This document shows, one piece after another, positions 53,080 to 62,687 of a stretch of DNA of 62,950 nucleotides (its first letter is position 1; the number at the start of each line of letters is the position of its first letter). The notes below the pieces were generated by a model. It did no database searches, was not told the origin of the DNA, and saw only the letters and a program-made list of their open reading frames with translations. The position numbers were made by a program, and so were the translations under genes. Source of the stretch: Verrucomicrobiota bacterium (lineage in GTDB: Bacteria; Verrucomicrobiota; Verrucomicrobiia; Methylacidiphilales; JBCCWR01); NCBI GenBank assembly GCA_039192515.1, contig JBCCXA010000022.1, positions 1 to 62,950 of the forward strand. The letters are read 5' to 3'.

Positions 53080-55622
53080 TTGTTGGTAGATTTCTCTGTT
53101 CGTTTGGATTCGAGGAATTCCTCTAGCTGACGGATAAACAAATTTTTATCAGCAACTGATTTCTGAGCTTCAAACCACGAAATGGCCCGTTGGTAGTTAT
53201 AAAGATCACCGAGAAAAACATAAGTTGCCTGAACAGCTCCTCTTTGGGCACCTAGAGATGTTTCTTGAGCGTCAATGAGATCGGTCACCCCAACTTTCCC
53301 CTCTACATATTTATCTCGAACTAAGTCAAGATTCCTCTGCGATCGATTCAAAGAAATGCGGGTGAGTCGGATACTGGGAAAAGAGTTTTCTATGGCGAAA
53401 ATGGCATTACGCGTATTCAATTCGATGAGTTGGACGGTTTCGATTTGAACTTTGATCAAGCGCTCGAGTTCGGAGCGTTCACGGTTTACTTCACTGGGAC
53501 GCCTCCAGCCTTCAAATAATGGCAACTCTGCCACCAACAACGCGCTCCATTCATCTTCATCTAAACCTGCGGGACGACGGCCTGTTCGATAATCCGCATC
53601 AAGAGATCGCTCAAAATTAAATTCTGCGGAAATTTCTGGTAGATAAAAGCTCTGACGTCGCTCATTCAAAGTGATTTCTTGACCTGAAATTGCCTTATCA
53701 ATGGCCTGTAAGCTAGGGGATAATTCCAAGGCTTTCCTCACTGAGAAGGTGCGAAAATGTCTGAGGAGTCCTGCATTTGAAACAATTTCTAGGAGTTTAT
53801 TATCCAAGAAGTACATATCTTTGTCTTCAAGGTTGATATCATCGAGCATCCATTCGGTCTGTTGATCCTGATTCAATGTTTGGTTGAGCGTAATAAGAGC
53901 TGTTTTGGTCAACTCTTCCGCTTCAAGAACATCTGTTTGAGCATTGGCTTCCTCAGATTCCCAACGCAAAACTTCTTCTGGACCAGCTGTGCCGGCCATT
54001 TCTCGCATTTTGGCAAGATGCAGATTGCTCCGAGTGAGCTTAAGGTTAGCTAATTCGACTCGGAGCAGAGCTCGAGCGAGTAGCAGATTGAGGTAATCTT
54101 GTGCACCATCATTTGCCGCATCAAGGCGAACTGCCATCTCCAGAGCCTGCTGACTTAGATAGGAACTGATGGAGGCCCGGTAATCCGAGATTACTTGGTT
54201 ACTGAATAGAAGCTGCCTGGCAGTTGCCCCAGCCGTGTGCTCCCAACGCGGAATAGCCCCGCTAGCAGCTCGATCTCGATCAATGATGTTATAACTCGTA
54301 TTAACCGTTATTTGGGGAAGTAGATCACTGCGCGTAATGTTCTTTTCTGCTTCATTCCTTCTAGTCGTGGCCATCTCTATTTGCACACTGACATTATTCT
54401 CACCCGCAAGTTTGATGGCTTCTTCAATAAATAGTTCCTTCCCCTCAAAAAGGTTCTCCTGATAGATATAATCCGCCGTCATTAGTGTTGAAAATTCTGG
54501 GTAAAACTCAATCTTCTTGGCTGTTACGGCATTGATCACCAAATTGCTATCAATTGAGATAATAGCACTAAGTTCTTCTGGAGCAGAACCTTCCTTTATC
54601 GTGTAGATATTCAGTGCCACGCGCCTAGCAATCCCCTGAGGATTGAGAGAGGACTGTGCGGCCAAAACTCCTTTCTCCACCATCACTTGACCGAGCATGG
54701 AAAAGCTAGGAATCCCTAACTTATTGATTTCTGCATAGAGCGCCTCCAATTCCTCTATGGTAAAATGTGCCAGTGGAGAGAGGTAGATAGCTTCAGGGGA
54801 TATTGCACCAATGGTGTCCACTGTTTCCTTCACCGTATCACTGGCAATGATCACCCCAATATCAAAGTCTACCTGTTTTTCAACATCTTCTATGGCTTTT
54901 TGGAGAAGTTCTTTTGATCCAGCTGCAGATTTGCCGACAAGCACGTATGCTTTTTTAAAATTGACGAGTTTTTGGAAGGTCAACAAATCTTGAACAGCGC
55001 CATTGGGCAAAACATTGAATACCAGATTTCTTTTTCCAGACCGGCCATCTTCTCTCATGAAGCTCTTACCCCAGACTGTGCTGCGTAGAACATCCACTCC
55101 AATCACTGGTTTTTCAAGCGCTAAGGAAGGGTCGCTGGCAGCAGAAATCACATTTAGCCCCAAAGCAAGTATCATATCAATCTCAGGGTCATTGAGAGCA
55201 CGCTTCAGGGTCTCTTCCGCTTGCTCATAGACCCACTGTGCATTGAACTCATCGGTATTTCTGAGTTCATAATTTCCTTTTCCCAAAAGCTCGTCGAGTT
55301 CCTCTTTTAACAGAGGGTATAGAGTTTCCGCTAGCGGAATCGGACCGTCTTGGACTAGGGCGATAACTGTCTTGGCTCCTGGCCATCGCCCAGGCTGATT
55401 GTAGAGTGCCGGATCGAGCCCTTCAGCACTTTCCATAATATTTTTAAGCGCAGGGTCAAGCCCTTCATCAGCAACATCCTCTCGCGCAGTATCTAATGGC
55501 GATTCGATGACATTATCTGTCAGAGCCACTTGGTCTTCATCACTTGAATAAACAGTGGAAAGAAGAACTAAAAAAAAAGTGTAAGCTAAGAACAGGTTTT
55601 TGACTTTAAGATACAAGCTCAT
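53076..55622 (-). CDS. Fusion: ABC-type substrate-binding domain + TolC-like outer-membrane channel
   Basis: 848 residues, about twice a TolC. Signal peptide to about residue 26. Residues 60-370 resemble the COG2984 (ABC_sub_bind) periplasmic-binding family: KTVIALVQDGPIPLAETLYP, IDMILALGLNVISAASD, KAYVLVGKSAAGSKE, LGIPSFSMLGQVMVEKGVLA and LVINAVTAKKIEF, the family's usual C-terminal signature. Residues about 395-840 are a TolC-family outer-membrane efflux protein with two repeats (ARRQLLFSNQVISDYRAS region; NERRQSFYLPEISAEFNFER) and the closing KYVEGKVGVTDLIDAQETSL. It starts the operon with adaptor and pump. No stop or frameshift separates the halves. Confidence 0.85.
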   Translation of the reverse strand: MSLYLKVKNLFLAYTFFLVLLSTVYSSDEDQVALTDNVIESPLDTAREDVADEGLDPALKNIMESAEGLDPALYNQPGRWPGAKTVIALVQDGPIPLAETLYPLLKEELDELLGKGNYELRNTDEFNAQWVYEQAEETLKRALNDPEIDMILALGLNVISAASDPSLALEKPVIGVDVLRSTVWGKSFMREDGRSGKRNLVFNVLPNGAVQDLLTFQKLVNFKKAYVLVGKSAAGSKELLQKAIEDVEKQVDFDIGVIIASDTVKETVDTIGAISPEAIYLSPLAHFTIEELEALYAEINKLGIPSFSMLGQVMVEKGVLAAQSSLNPQGIARRVALNIYTIKEGSAPEELSAIISIDSNLVINAVTAKKIEFYPEFSTLMTADYIYQENLFEGKELFIEEAIKLAGENNVSVQIEMATTRRNEAEKNITRSDLLPQITVNTSYNIIDRDRAASGAIPRWEHTAGATARQLLFSNQVISDYRASISSYLSQQALEMAVRLDAANDGAQDYLNLLLARALLRVELANLKLTRSNLHLAKMREMAGTAGPEEVLRWESEEANAQTDVLEAEELTKTALITLNQTLNQDQQTEWMLDDINLEDKDMYFLDNKLLEIVSNAGLLRHFRTFSVRKALELSPSLQAIDKAISGQEITLNERRQSFYLPEISAEFNFERSLDADYRTGRRPAGLDEDEWSALLVAELPLFEGWRRPSEVNRERSELERLIKVQIETVQLIELNTRNAIFAIENSFPSIRLTRISLNRSQRNLDLVRDKYVEGKVGVTDLIDAQETSLGAQRGAVQATYVFLGDLYNYQRAISWFEAQKSVADKNLFIRQLEEFLESKRTEKSTNK

Positions 55623-56041
55623 TCTTACGTATAGTAAGTAAACCCTTAATTCTTAGGGATCAACTCTTTTATTCAATCGCTGATATTTATTCTCAAAATA
55701 ACTCTGGTTACAGTAGTTACAGCTAATCCATGCACTAAAGAGAGAATTGCAGTGCGTCTAGCAAAAGCCATCATTAGTAGAATTTTACCCCTGCTGAATT
55801 CTTCAGTCGAGTCGAAACATGGCATATGAAATCCTTAAACCCAGATTATCTCCTCCTTCTTGGCATCCTCTGGCTCATCCGGTGGTTCCAGTGCTCATAG
55901 AAGTTTAGGACTTAGCCGGCATTAAGAAATTTTTGACATGATGTTGCAATCATGTAATTGCATTAAATATTACTTGCAAACTGTAAAGCTTTTATGCATT
56001 GACGAAAGGAAATTTGATCGTTTGTTTAAATAGAGCTATTT
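55623..56041. other. Divergent intergenic region
   Basis: 419 bases between the RND operon and the AspT-like gene. It should hold promoters for both. A short symmetric stretch with TGCAATCATGTAATTGCA near 55943-55960 may be an operator. No Shine-Dalgarno sequence is evident before the downstream ATG. Confidence 0.4.
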
Positions 56042-57706
56042 ATGAATATTAATCTTTATGAAATCATATCAAGCTCTACAGCGCTTGTTTTATTTATGTG
56101 TGTTTTCCTCGGTTATCTGCTGGGAAAAATTCGTTACAAGCAATTTGAGTTAGGTTCAACAGCTGGTGTGCTTATTGTTTCCTTAGCACTTGGTCATTTC
56201 GGGTTTACAGCTCCCCCAAGTGTAAAAGATCTGGGTTTTATTGTTTTTATTTATTCGGTGGGAGTCGTGGCAGGTCCACGTTTCTTTTCGGTTCTAATGG
56301 AAAATGGTGTTAGGTATATTTGCCTCGCATTATTTACTGCTGTATCGGCTTTATTCTTTACTAAGACTTTGGTTAGCTTCTTCGAATTTGACTATGGTTA
56401 TGCTGCTGGTCTCATGGCAGGTGCTTTGACGAGTACACCTACCCTAGCTGCTGCACAGGATGCTGTCACAAGCGGAGTAGCAAGTCCCCCATTGGACATG
56501 ACCCCGGCTGAAGCTGCGGCCAATGTTACTGAGGCTTATGCAATCACTTACATTTTTGGAACCATTGGCCTTATGCTCTTAGTCAAAGTAGTTCCTCGCC
56601 TATTTCGAGATGACTTGGTTACCTCTGCTCAACAGGTTGAAGAAAGAATGAACTCTAAAGGTAGTTCAGTGCAAGTCACACACGCGGCAATTCGCGCCTA
56701 TGAGGTCAATAATGAGGATATTATTGATAAACCTCTAGGTCAGATTACACATCTTCAAAAATGGCAAACCGGCATTTTAAGAATCAAACGAGGAGAAGAC
56801 TTTATCACCATTACCAGTGACTCAACCCTTAAGATGGGTGATCGGATTGCCGTTGGGTGCAACTCAAAGTATCTCAACAATATTCACCAATTCTTTGGGC
56901 CAGAAATTACCGATTCAGACCTCGTTGACCTAGAAATCAATCAAGTTGAAATAGCCGTTACGAGTAACGAGGTCGCTGGAAAAAGAATATCTGATCTGGA
57001 TCTAGGTACCCAATATCAAGCAGCGATCGTGCGAGTTGTTCGTTCAAGAGTGGATCTTGAACCAACTCCTGACCTCGTTCTTCTCAAAGGAGATACCATT
57101 ACGATCAAAGGCGTGAATGAAAAACTACCTGGTCTGCAGGAATTCATGGGCATCCAAGAAACCGATATGGAAAAAACCGATCTGATCACGTTTTCTCTTG
57201 GAATTATTTTGGGCCTTTTGATTGCTCAAATTACGCTTCAACTAGGAGATATTAGTATTGGTCTTGGCTTGTCAGGGGGCCTCCTGATAAGTGGTATTCT
57301 CATAGGGTACTTACGCACGAGCTATCCCATCTTTGGTGGATTGCCCCGAGCGGCGCGATGGTTGCTAATGGAGCTAGGATTGCTCTTCTTTATGGCGGGA
57401 GTCGGTTTAAACGCTGGTTCTGGTATTTGGGAAGCTCTGCAATCAGTTGGTATCCAATTGTTTCTTTGTGGCGTAGCCGTGACTATCATACCGGTTTTAT
57501 TGACCTATGCATTTGGCAAATGGGTTCTTAAATTAGATTCTGCAATTCTGATGGGTAGCATCACTGGCGCTATGACTAGCACACCTGCACTCAGTATGGT
57601 CAATCAGGAGGCTAAAAGTAGTATTCCTTCACTCGGTTACGCCGGAACGTATGCATTTGCCAATGTCATTCTCACATTCTGCGGAAGCCTCATCATGCGC
57701 CTCTAA
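56042..57706 (+). CDS. AspT/YidE/YbjL-type putative transporter
   Basis: 554 residues. Two hydrophobic halves of five or six helices each (about 10-180 and 375-554) carry the duplicated family motifs GYAAGLMAGALTSTPTLAAA and SAILMGSITGAMTSTPALSM. Between them are two TrkA-C-like regulatory domains (about 215-290 and 295-370; DRIAVGCNSKYLNN, GDTITIKGVNEKLPGL). The family includes the aspartate:alanine exchanger AspT and E. coli YbjL and YidE. Substrate unknown. Single gene. Confidence 0.9.
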   Translation: MNINLYEIISSSTALVLFMCVFLGYLLGKIRYKQFELGSTAGVLIVSLALGHFGFTAPPSVKDLGFIVFIYSVGVVAGPRFFSVLMENGVRYICLALFTAVSALFFTKTLVSFFEFDYGYAAGLMAGALTSTPTLAAAQDAVTSGVASPPLDMTPAEAAANVTEAYAITYIFGTIGLMLLVKVVPRLFRDDLVTSAQQVEERMNSKGSSVQVTHAAIRAYEVNNEDIIDKPLGQITHLQKWQTGILRIKRGEDFITITSDSTLKMGDRIAVGCNSKYLNNIHQFFGPEITDSDLVDLEINQVEIAVTSNEVAGKRISDLDLGTQYQAAIVRVVRSRVDLEPTPDLVLLKGDTITIKGVNEKLPGLQEFMGIQETDMEKTDLITFSLGIILGLLIAQITLQLGDISIGLGLSGGLLISGILIGYLRTSYPIFGGLPRAARWLLMELGLLFFMAGVGLNAGSGIWEALQSVGIQLFLCGVAVTIIPVLLTYAFGKWVLKLDSAILMGSITGAMTSTPALSMVNQEAKSSIPSLGYAGTYAFANVILTFCGSLIMRL

Positions 57707-57814
57707 ATCCATAAATGTCATGATCCTAATCTTAGTTCGAATCATTTTAGCTGGCCCAATAGGATCGACTAAAATCCATCAAGAGGTTCCTTGCTAAATA
57801 ATGAAAAGAGGATC

Positions 57815-59116
57815 ATGAAGAAAAAGAAGCGTGTATTAATTGTGGGTGGTGGCTTTGGAGGTGTTGCTGCCGCCAAAGCATTGAGAGGTTCATCTGCTGA
57901 AGTCGGTCTGATTGATCGAAGAAACTATCACTTATTTCAACCTCTACTTTACCAGGTCGCAACTGCTGCTCTTAATCCATCAGATATAGCGTGCCCTATT
58001 CGTAAAATTTTTCGTAAGCATCAAAACATCAATGTCGTGATTGGAGATGTGCAAGGTGTCGATCTGCCCAACCAGACAATTGTGATCAATAAACAACAGG
58101 TTCCATTTGATTATCTTATTTTAGCAGCCGGCGCCACACATTCTTATTTTGGCAACGATCATTGGAGTCAAGATGCCCCAGGTTTGAAAAGTATTGATGA
58201 TGCAACTGAAATTCGCAGACGATTTCTTCTTGCCTTCGAAGCAGCTGAGGTGGAGCGGGATGAAGAAGCCCGCAGAGCCTGTCTTACTTTTGTAATCGTT
58301 GGCGCGGGCCCAACCGGGTGTGAGCTAGCAGGGGCTATCGCTGAAGTTGCTCGATATACCATTCCCAAGGACTTTCGTCATGTTGATACTACCACAGCTC
58401 GAGTCATTTTAATTGACGGAGGCTCCAGAATTTTGAAGTCCATGCCGGAGTCTTGTTCCCAATCTGCACATCGACAACTTGAATCCCTTGGAGTTGATAT
58501 CAAGCTTCATGAAAAAGTCACAGGTATTAGTTCTGATGGGGTTCATTGTGGTGAAACCTTTGTTCCTTCGCGTAGTGTTTTTTGGGCTGCGGGAGTGAAG
58601 GCATCGCCTTTGGGAGAATCATTAGATGCGGAATTAGATTCTGCTGGACGAGTCATCGTCAACCCTGACCTTACAATTCCTCATCATGCGAATGTTTTCG
58701 TCATTGGGGATCAAGCAGCTATGACAGATTTGAAAACAGGCCAGCAAATTCCAGGGGTTGCTCAAGGAGCCATGCAAGGAGGCTCTTATGTCGGTAAAAT
58801 CGTTGCCAAAGAAATCGCCGCTTTAGACAATGGAGAATCAACACCTTCTCGTACTCCCTTTCATTACTTTGATAAGGGCAATCTTGCAACCATTGGAAGA
58901 AACAAAGCAGTAGCAGATGCACTGGGCGTGAGGTTCGGTGGTTTTTTTGCTTGGCTTATCTGGGCCGGAGTACACATTCTATTTTTAGTTAATTTTCGTA
59001 GCAAAATAGCCGTAGGCTGGATGTGGGCATGGACCTATTTTTCGGGAGATAGAGACGCCCGACTCATTACAGGTAGAAGCAAGATTCACATTAAGCACCC
59101 TCCAGAATTTGATTAA
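57815..59116 (+). CDS. ndh: Type II NADH dehydrogenase-like FAD oxidoreductase
   Basis: 433 residues from ATG 57815; a TTG eight codons upstream with AGAGG before it is an alternative. The FAD motif VGGGFGGVAAAKAL opens the protein, NADH-binding IVGAGPTGCELAGAI lies near residue 165, and FAD-domain motif VFVIGDQAAM follows. NDH-2 landmarks NYHLFQPLLYQVATAALNPSD and GNLATIGRNKAVAD are present, with a hydrophobic C-terminal segment (FFAWLIWAGVHILFLVNFRS) that anchors the enzyme to the inner membrane. Transfers electrons from NADH to quinone without proton pumping. Single gene. Confidence 0.9.
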   Translation: MKKKKRVLIVGGGFGGVAAAKALRGSSAEVGLIDRRNYHLFQPLLYQVATAALNPSDIACPIRKIFRKHQNINVVIGDVQGVDLPNQTIVINKQQVPFDYLILAAGATHSYFGNDHWSQDAPGLKSIDDATEIRRRFLLAFEAAEVERDEEARRACLTFVIVGAGPTGCELAGAIAEVARYTIPKDFRHVDTTTARVILIDGGSRILKSMPESCSQSAHRQLESLGVDIKLHEKVTGISSDGVHCGETFVPSRSVFWAAGVKASPLGESLDAELDSAGRVIVNPDLTIPHHANVFVIGDQAAMTDLKTGQQIPGVAQGAMQGGSYVGKIVAKEIAALDNGESTPSRTPFHYFDKGNLATIGRNKAVADALGVRFGGFFAWLIWAGVHILFLVNFRSKIAVGWMWAWTYFSGDRDARLITGRSKIHIKHPPEFD

Positions 59117-59167
59117 AGTCATCCATAACTTGGCCGGTATAGATTTTACATTAAATCCTGCCGGAAT

Positions 59168-59432
59168 TTTAAATCCAGATGATGTGTTGCAACTTAAACA
59201 AGATGCGTAATAGCTTGAGCCACAATAAAAAAAGATTCCAAGAAGATGGATCAATCACATCCTCTGTGGGTAGTTCTTATGACCAAGCAAAGGAGAAGCG
59301 ATCAAGCGCACGGAGCACCAACCCAGCTAGTGTAAGGGTCAAACAGGTGCTACCTGTGGGAGACACCATGTTTCTTGGGGCTTAAGATCTTGGACTGATC
59401 TCTATGCCTCCATAGCATCATTTGGGCTTTAG
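59168..59432 (+). repeat. Dispersed repeat copy R5 (long form, both ends)
   Basis: Complete copy of about 265 bases. The left end TTTAAATCCAGATGATGTG and right end ATCATTTGGGCTTTAGAC form imperfect inverted ends. Inner blocks: AAGATGCGTAATAGCTTGAG, CGCACGGAGCACCAAC, ACCATGTTTCTTGGGG and the hairpin AAGAT (59384-59388) with ATCTC (59398-59402), one pair broken. Located between ndh and the large sulfatase. Confidence 0.8.
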
Positions 59433-59681
59433 ACTCCGAAGAATTCTTTGCCACATTTATCAATCAGCTCGCAAGCTTTAAGATTACTTATAACATAATA
59501 GACACATTATATAATAACTTGTGCCTTTTTTAGATCTTTTGATCAAAAGTCATGCAGTATATAAATAAGTGCAAAAAAATCCTTGTCAAATTTTATGAAA
59601 AAAACAAAAATCATACTCATCATAATGTAACAGGAGGAATGAATCCTTTTCGCACCAGGTTAAACTAATATAGGACTCGAC

Positions 59682-62123
59682 ATGACAAAAAGAAAAATCT
59701 TAGCACTAATACTACTATTAATGTCACTAGCTACATGGAACTATGCAGCCGACACCCTAGAGGTCAAATTAAATGGTCTAAACATCTTAAATGGAGATGT
59801 TGTCGAAGTGGGTGAAGGACAACACGCTATCGACATTGTCGCATCCTCTGACTTGAAAATTAAGCGGATCAAGCTGTGGAACAATCGTGAGCTTCTTTTT
59901 CGCGAAGATCTTTCTCCGCGAATCTCGCCTTATCAAACCACCTATAATATCGATTTATCGGAAGGCATTTATATTTTGAATGTGCAGGCCACTACCGGCG
60001 ATAGTTCCATTAAAGTCGACTTGTTATGGACTGTTCAAGTGGTTCCTCAACTATCTGAAGGCGTCTTTTTTGATGATCTCATGGACGGTGATGTCATTGT
60101 GGCTGGACCGGTGGATATTTTCGCAACAGCTGCAGCCAGCACAGACATTAACTGGATGAGAATCAAAATCAAAAATCAGAAATGGCAACCAAGAGTTTTT
60201 TCCGATCCTCCTAGCTCTCCGTTTCAAGCTATCCTGCCTATCACAATTCCTGTAGGCACTCACGAGCTCAAGCTACGAGCACGCACTAAGGTGAATGGAA
60301 AAAATGTAAACTTAAATAAGACCATAACCGTAACAGCAATTGCTGATACAAACGCTCCCTCAAAACCCAACATTGTTTTCTTCTTAGCTGATGACATGGA
60401 TGCAGGTCAAGTTGCTTGCTATGGCGGAAAAGTGCCGACTCCTAACATCGACCAACTTGCAGCTGAAGGTATTAAGTTCCAAGAGGCTTATGCAAGCACT
60501 ACAGTCTGTACCCCTTCACGCTACACTTTTTTGAGCGGTCGTTTTGCCAGCACTTCCACCTACCAACCTTACCTTGAACAGTGGCCAATCAATACTCAGG
60601 GCCATCCGCAATTCGATATGGGACTGGAAATGAATGGAACAAACTCTAAAGGAAAAGTCGTTCCGAATGTCAACCACCGAAAGAATATTGCAGCATTGCT
60701 TAATGATAATGGGTATTTCACAGGTTTTGTAGGCAAGTATCACATTGGTGCCGATCAGGCAAAGCGTGACTACGTAGATATCCAAACCGGGAAACTGGTC
60801 GATCATCGAACTTATATGTTTTCAATACAAGAATATCTCACGGAGAAACATGCATCGATCAAGAAAAAACAACAGCAAGTGGATTTTCTTAAAGGCGAAG
60901 GCACAGTGCTTATGAGCAATCTTGAGGATTCCATGATTGAGCATCTTACCAAAAACATCGGATTTGATTTTGCTGAGAGTGTTTATCGCGGAAATACGAG
61001 AGTTACCCCTTATAATTCGCACAATTACGAATGGACTCTTCGCGGTGCGTTTAATTTCCTTGATCAAGCGAAAGACAGGGATGAACCCTTTTTTCTATGT
61101 TTTAGTCCTACTTTAATTCACGGTCCTAGATCGAGCGAGTCTGTCAATACTCCCAATATCTCAGGTGAAGGCTGGATTGACCCCATTGATCCGGCTTCTG
61201 TATTCATGGCTAATCGCCAAGAAATCTTTGATAATCACGTGGGAGCTGGTTTCGATACGGATAGTTTTGATATTGCTTGGCTGGATGCTGGTGTAGGAGC
61301 TCTAATGCAAAAACTTGATATGATTGGAGCTAAAGATAATACGATTTTTATTTTCACTTCTGACCACGGGATCGATAAAAAGTCTTCTCTCTTCCGTCAT
61401 GGAGCAACCAACATACCTATGATCGTTCGTTATCCAGAGGTAATGAATCAGCCTGGCGTCAATAAAGGAGTGGACTGTTACAACCTGATTCAAAATACCG
61501 ACCTTGCGCCTACGTTATTAAGTATGGCGGGGACGTTCTCAGGCATTAATCCTCCTAATAATTTTAATATGGATGGAAAAAGCTTTGCTGAATATATCTC
61601 AAATCCCCAAGCACCAGAGATACACGACTATCTATACTTTGAAATGGGGTCTGCTCGATCTATCCTGCAGGGCAATTATAGCTATATTGCCAACCGTTAC
61701 CCCACGGAAATTGTTGATCTATGTGTAGCCGAAATCCCTACCTGGTCTAGCTATTCGCCAAATGATAAAGACTTGCAGTTAGATCTCCTTGATTCTTTGG
61801 GTTATCTCTACGAACGTGGTTTAAGTCTAGCAAATAAGGGCATGAAGCACAGCACTGAATATATTTCTTATGATCAACTCTATAATGTCGGAGCACCGGG
61901 CTCAAAAGCTCGTTTAAATGACGATAGGGAAAAGAATAATCTTCTCGTAACCAATCCTAGTGATGAAAACATTCAGCAGACCATTGCATTACAACTTCTG
62001 TTAGAATCACATATCCAGTCACTCAATCAAAGTAGAAATCAAAATCGCCCCTATGATTTAAATGGTGGTGCTTTGACTCCAGAGCTTGAAGATTGGCGAC
62101 AAGTGCTCATTGATTTTTACTAA
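59682..62123 (+). CDS. Secreted sulfatase with N-terminal Ig-like domains
   Basis: 813 residues. Signal peptide 1-23. Two Ig-like beta domains (about 25-118 and 120-217) precede the catalytic domain. Metal-binding Asp237-Asp238 lies in FFLADDMDAGQVACYGG, and the formylglycine motif is CTPSR with Cys276. FTSDHGIDKK carries the second Asp/His pair. A substrate-binding insert spans about 310-430. The longer C-terminal part (about 650-813) is unlike short sulfatases. Exported and probably surface-bound through its Ig domains; acts on sulfated glycans. AGGAGG at 59632-59637 is too far from this ATG to be its ribosome-binding site. Confidence 0.92.
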   Translation: MTKRKILALILLLMSLATWNYAADTLEVKLNGLNILNGDVVEVGEGQHAIDIVASSDLKIKRIKLWNNRELLFREDLSPRISPYQTTYNIDLSEGIYILNVQATTGDSSIKVDLLWTVQVVPQLSEGVFFDDLMDGDVIVAGPVDIFATAAASTDINWMRIKIKNQKWQPRVFSDPPSSPFQAILPITIPVGTHELKLRARTKVNGKNVNLNKTITVTAIADTNAPSKPNIVFFLADDMDAGQVACYGGKVPTPNIDQLAAEGIKFQEAYASTTVCTPSRYTFLSGRFASTSTYQPYLEQWPINTQGHPQFDMGLEMNGTNSKGKVVPNVNHRKNIAALLNDNGYFTGFVGKYHIGADQAKRDYVDIQTGKLVDHRTYMFSIQEYLTEKHASIKKKQQQVDFLKGEGTVLMSNLEDSMIEHLTKNIGFDFAESVYRGNTRVTPYNSHNYEWTLRGAFNFLDQAKDRDEPFFLCFSPTLIHGPRSSESVNTPNISGEGWIDPIDPASVFMANRQEIFDNHVGAGFDTDSFDIAWLDAGVGALMQKLDMIGAKDNTIFIFTSDHGIDKKSSLFRHGATNIPMIVRYPEVMNQPGVNKGVDCYNLIQNTDLAPTLLSMAGTFSGINPPNNFNMDGKSFAEYISNPQAPEIHDYLYFEMGSARSILQGNYSYIANRYPTEIVDLCVAEIPTWSSYSPNDKDLQLDLLDSLGYLYERGLSLANKGMKHSTEYISYDQLYNVGAPGSKARLNDDREKNNLLVTNPSDENIQQTIALQLLLESHIQSLNQSRNQNRPYDLNGGALTPELEDWRQVLIDFY

Positions 62124-62177
62124 GGCTGCTTTGTTGTTTCTATCTTTAGGCAATGGAAGTGAAATCTCTGTTACAAA

Positions 62178-62335
62178 TTTAACATGGGTGATATGATAGA
62201 GAATGAAATTTCTCGCAACATCTTGGCTTCAGCAAGGATAAAGTGTTCGAGGGGTATCACCTTGTATAGAGTATTGAGGCCCAATCCCTACTCTATATAG
62301 GGTATTTTTGAGTTCGTTTTAAATATTCCATGTTT
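62178..62335 (-). repeat. Dispersed repeat copy R9 (3' part, degenerate)
   Basis: On the minus strand it has AGAGTAGGGATTGGGC, GTGATACCCCTCGAA, AGCCAAGATGTTG and the right-end motif ATCACCCATGTTAAA, all family blocks with many substitutions. Confidence 0.55.
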
Positions 62336-62339
62336 GTCG

Positions 62340-62360
62340 TACCCCGGTTCAACCGGGGTA
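62340..62360. repeat. Perfect 10-bp palindrome
   Basis: TACCCCGGTT and AACCGGGGTA around a single central base. Its GC-rich stem in an AT-rich setting makes a strong cruciform or hairpin candidate. There is no T run after it. Confidence 0.7.
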
Positions 62361-62604
62361 TCCAGAAGATTCAAGTAGACATAGATTTTTTCCGCTGGGT
62401 TAAACTCCTCATATCAACTGTGATCCAAGCACCAACGGCCTGCACAGAGCTCTGGAAGCTTTGATCTGTCAAACTAGAGAATGACAGGTTGGATGAGGCA
62501 CTGTTGCCCTATTCATTAGAAATTGCACTGGGTTGAGGTTGCGAACTTCCAATTGTCCTTGCTAGGGCTTACTTATAAAAGCTACGCACAGACGGTAAGA
62601 CTAA

Positions 62605-62687
62605 TATATGTTTGTTAGCTCTCTTTGCTGCTGATCAAGCATTTACGAACTTCTTCCAACCTCTATGACGTCATCCGATGTCAAACC
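62605..62687 (-). repeat. Dispersed repeat copy R8 (5' part)
   Basis: On the minus strand it starts GTTTGACATCGGATGACGTC, then ATAGAGGTTGGAAGAAG, and GTAAATGCTTGATCAGCAG, the left-end family blocks. No right end of its own; R9 upstream supplies one. Confidence 0.55.

Noticed and set aside
59639..59668. Nine-codon leader peptide after AGGAGG upstream of the large sulfatase
   Set aside because: AGGAGG is only one base from its ATG, too close for translation, and nothing suggests attenuation.
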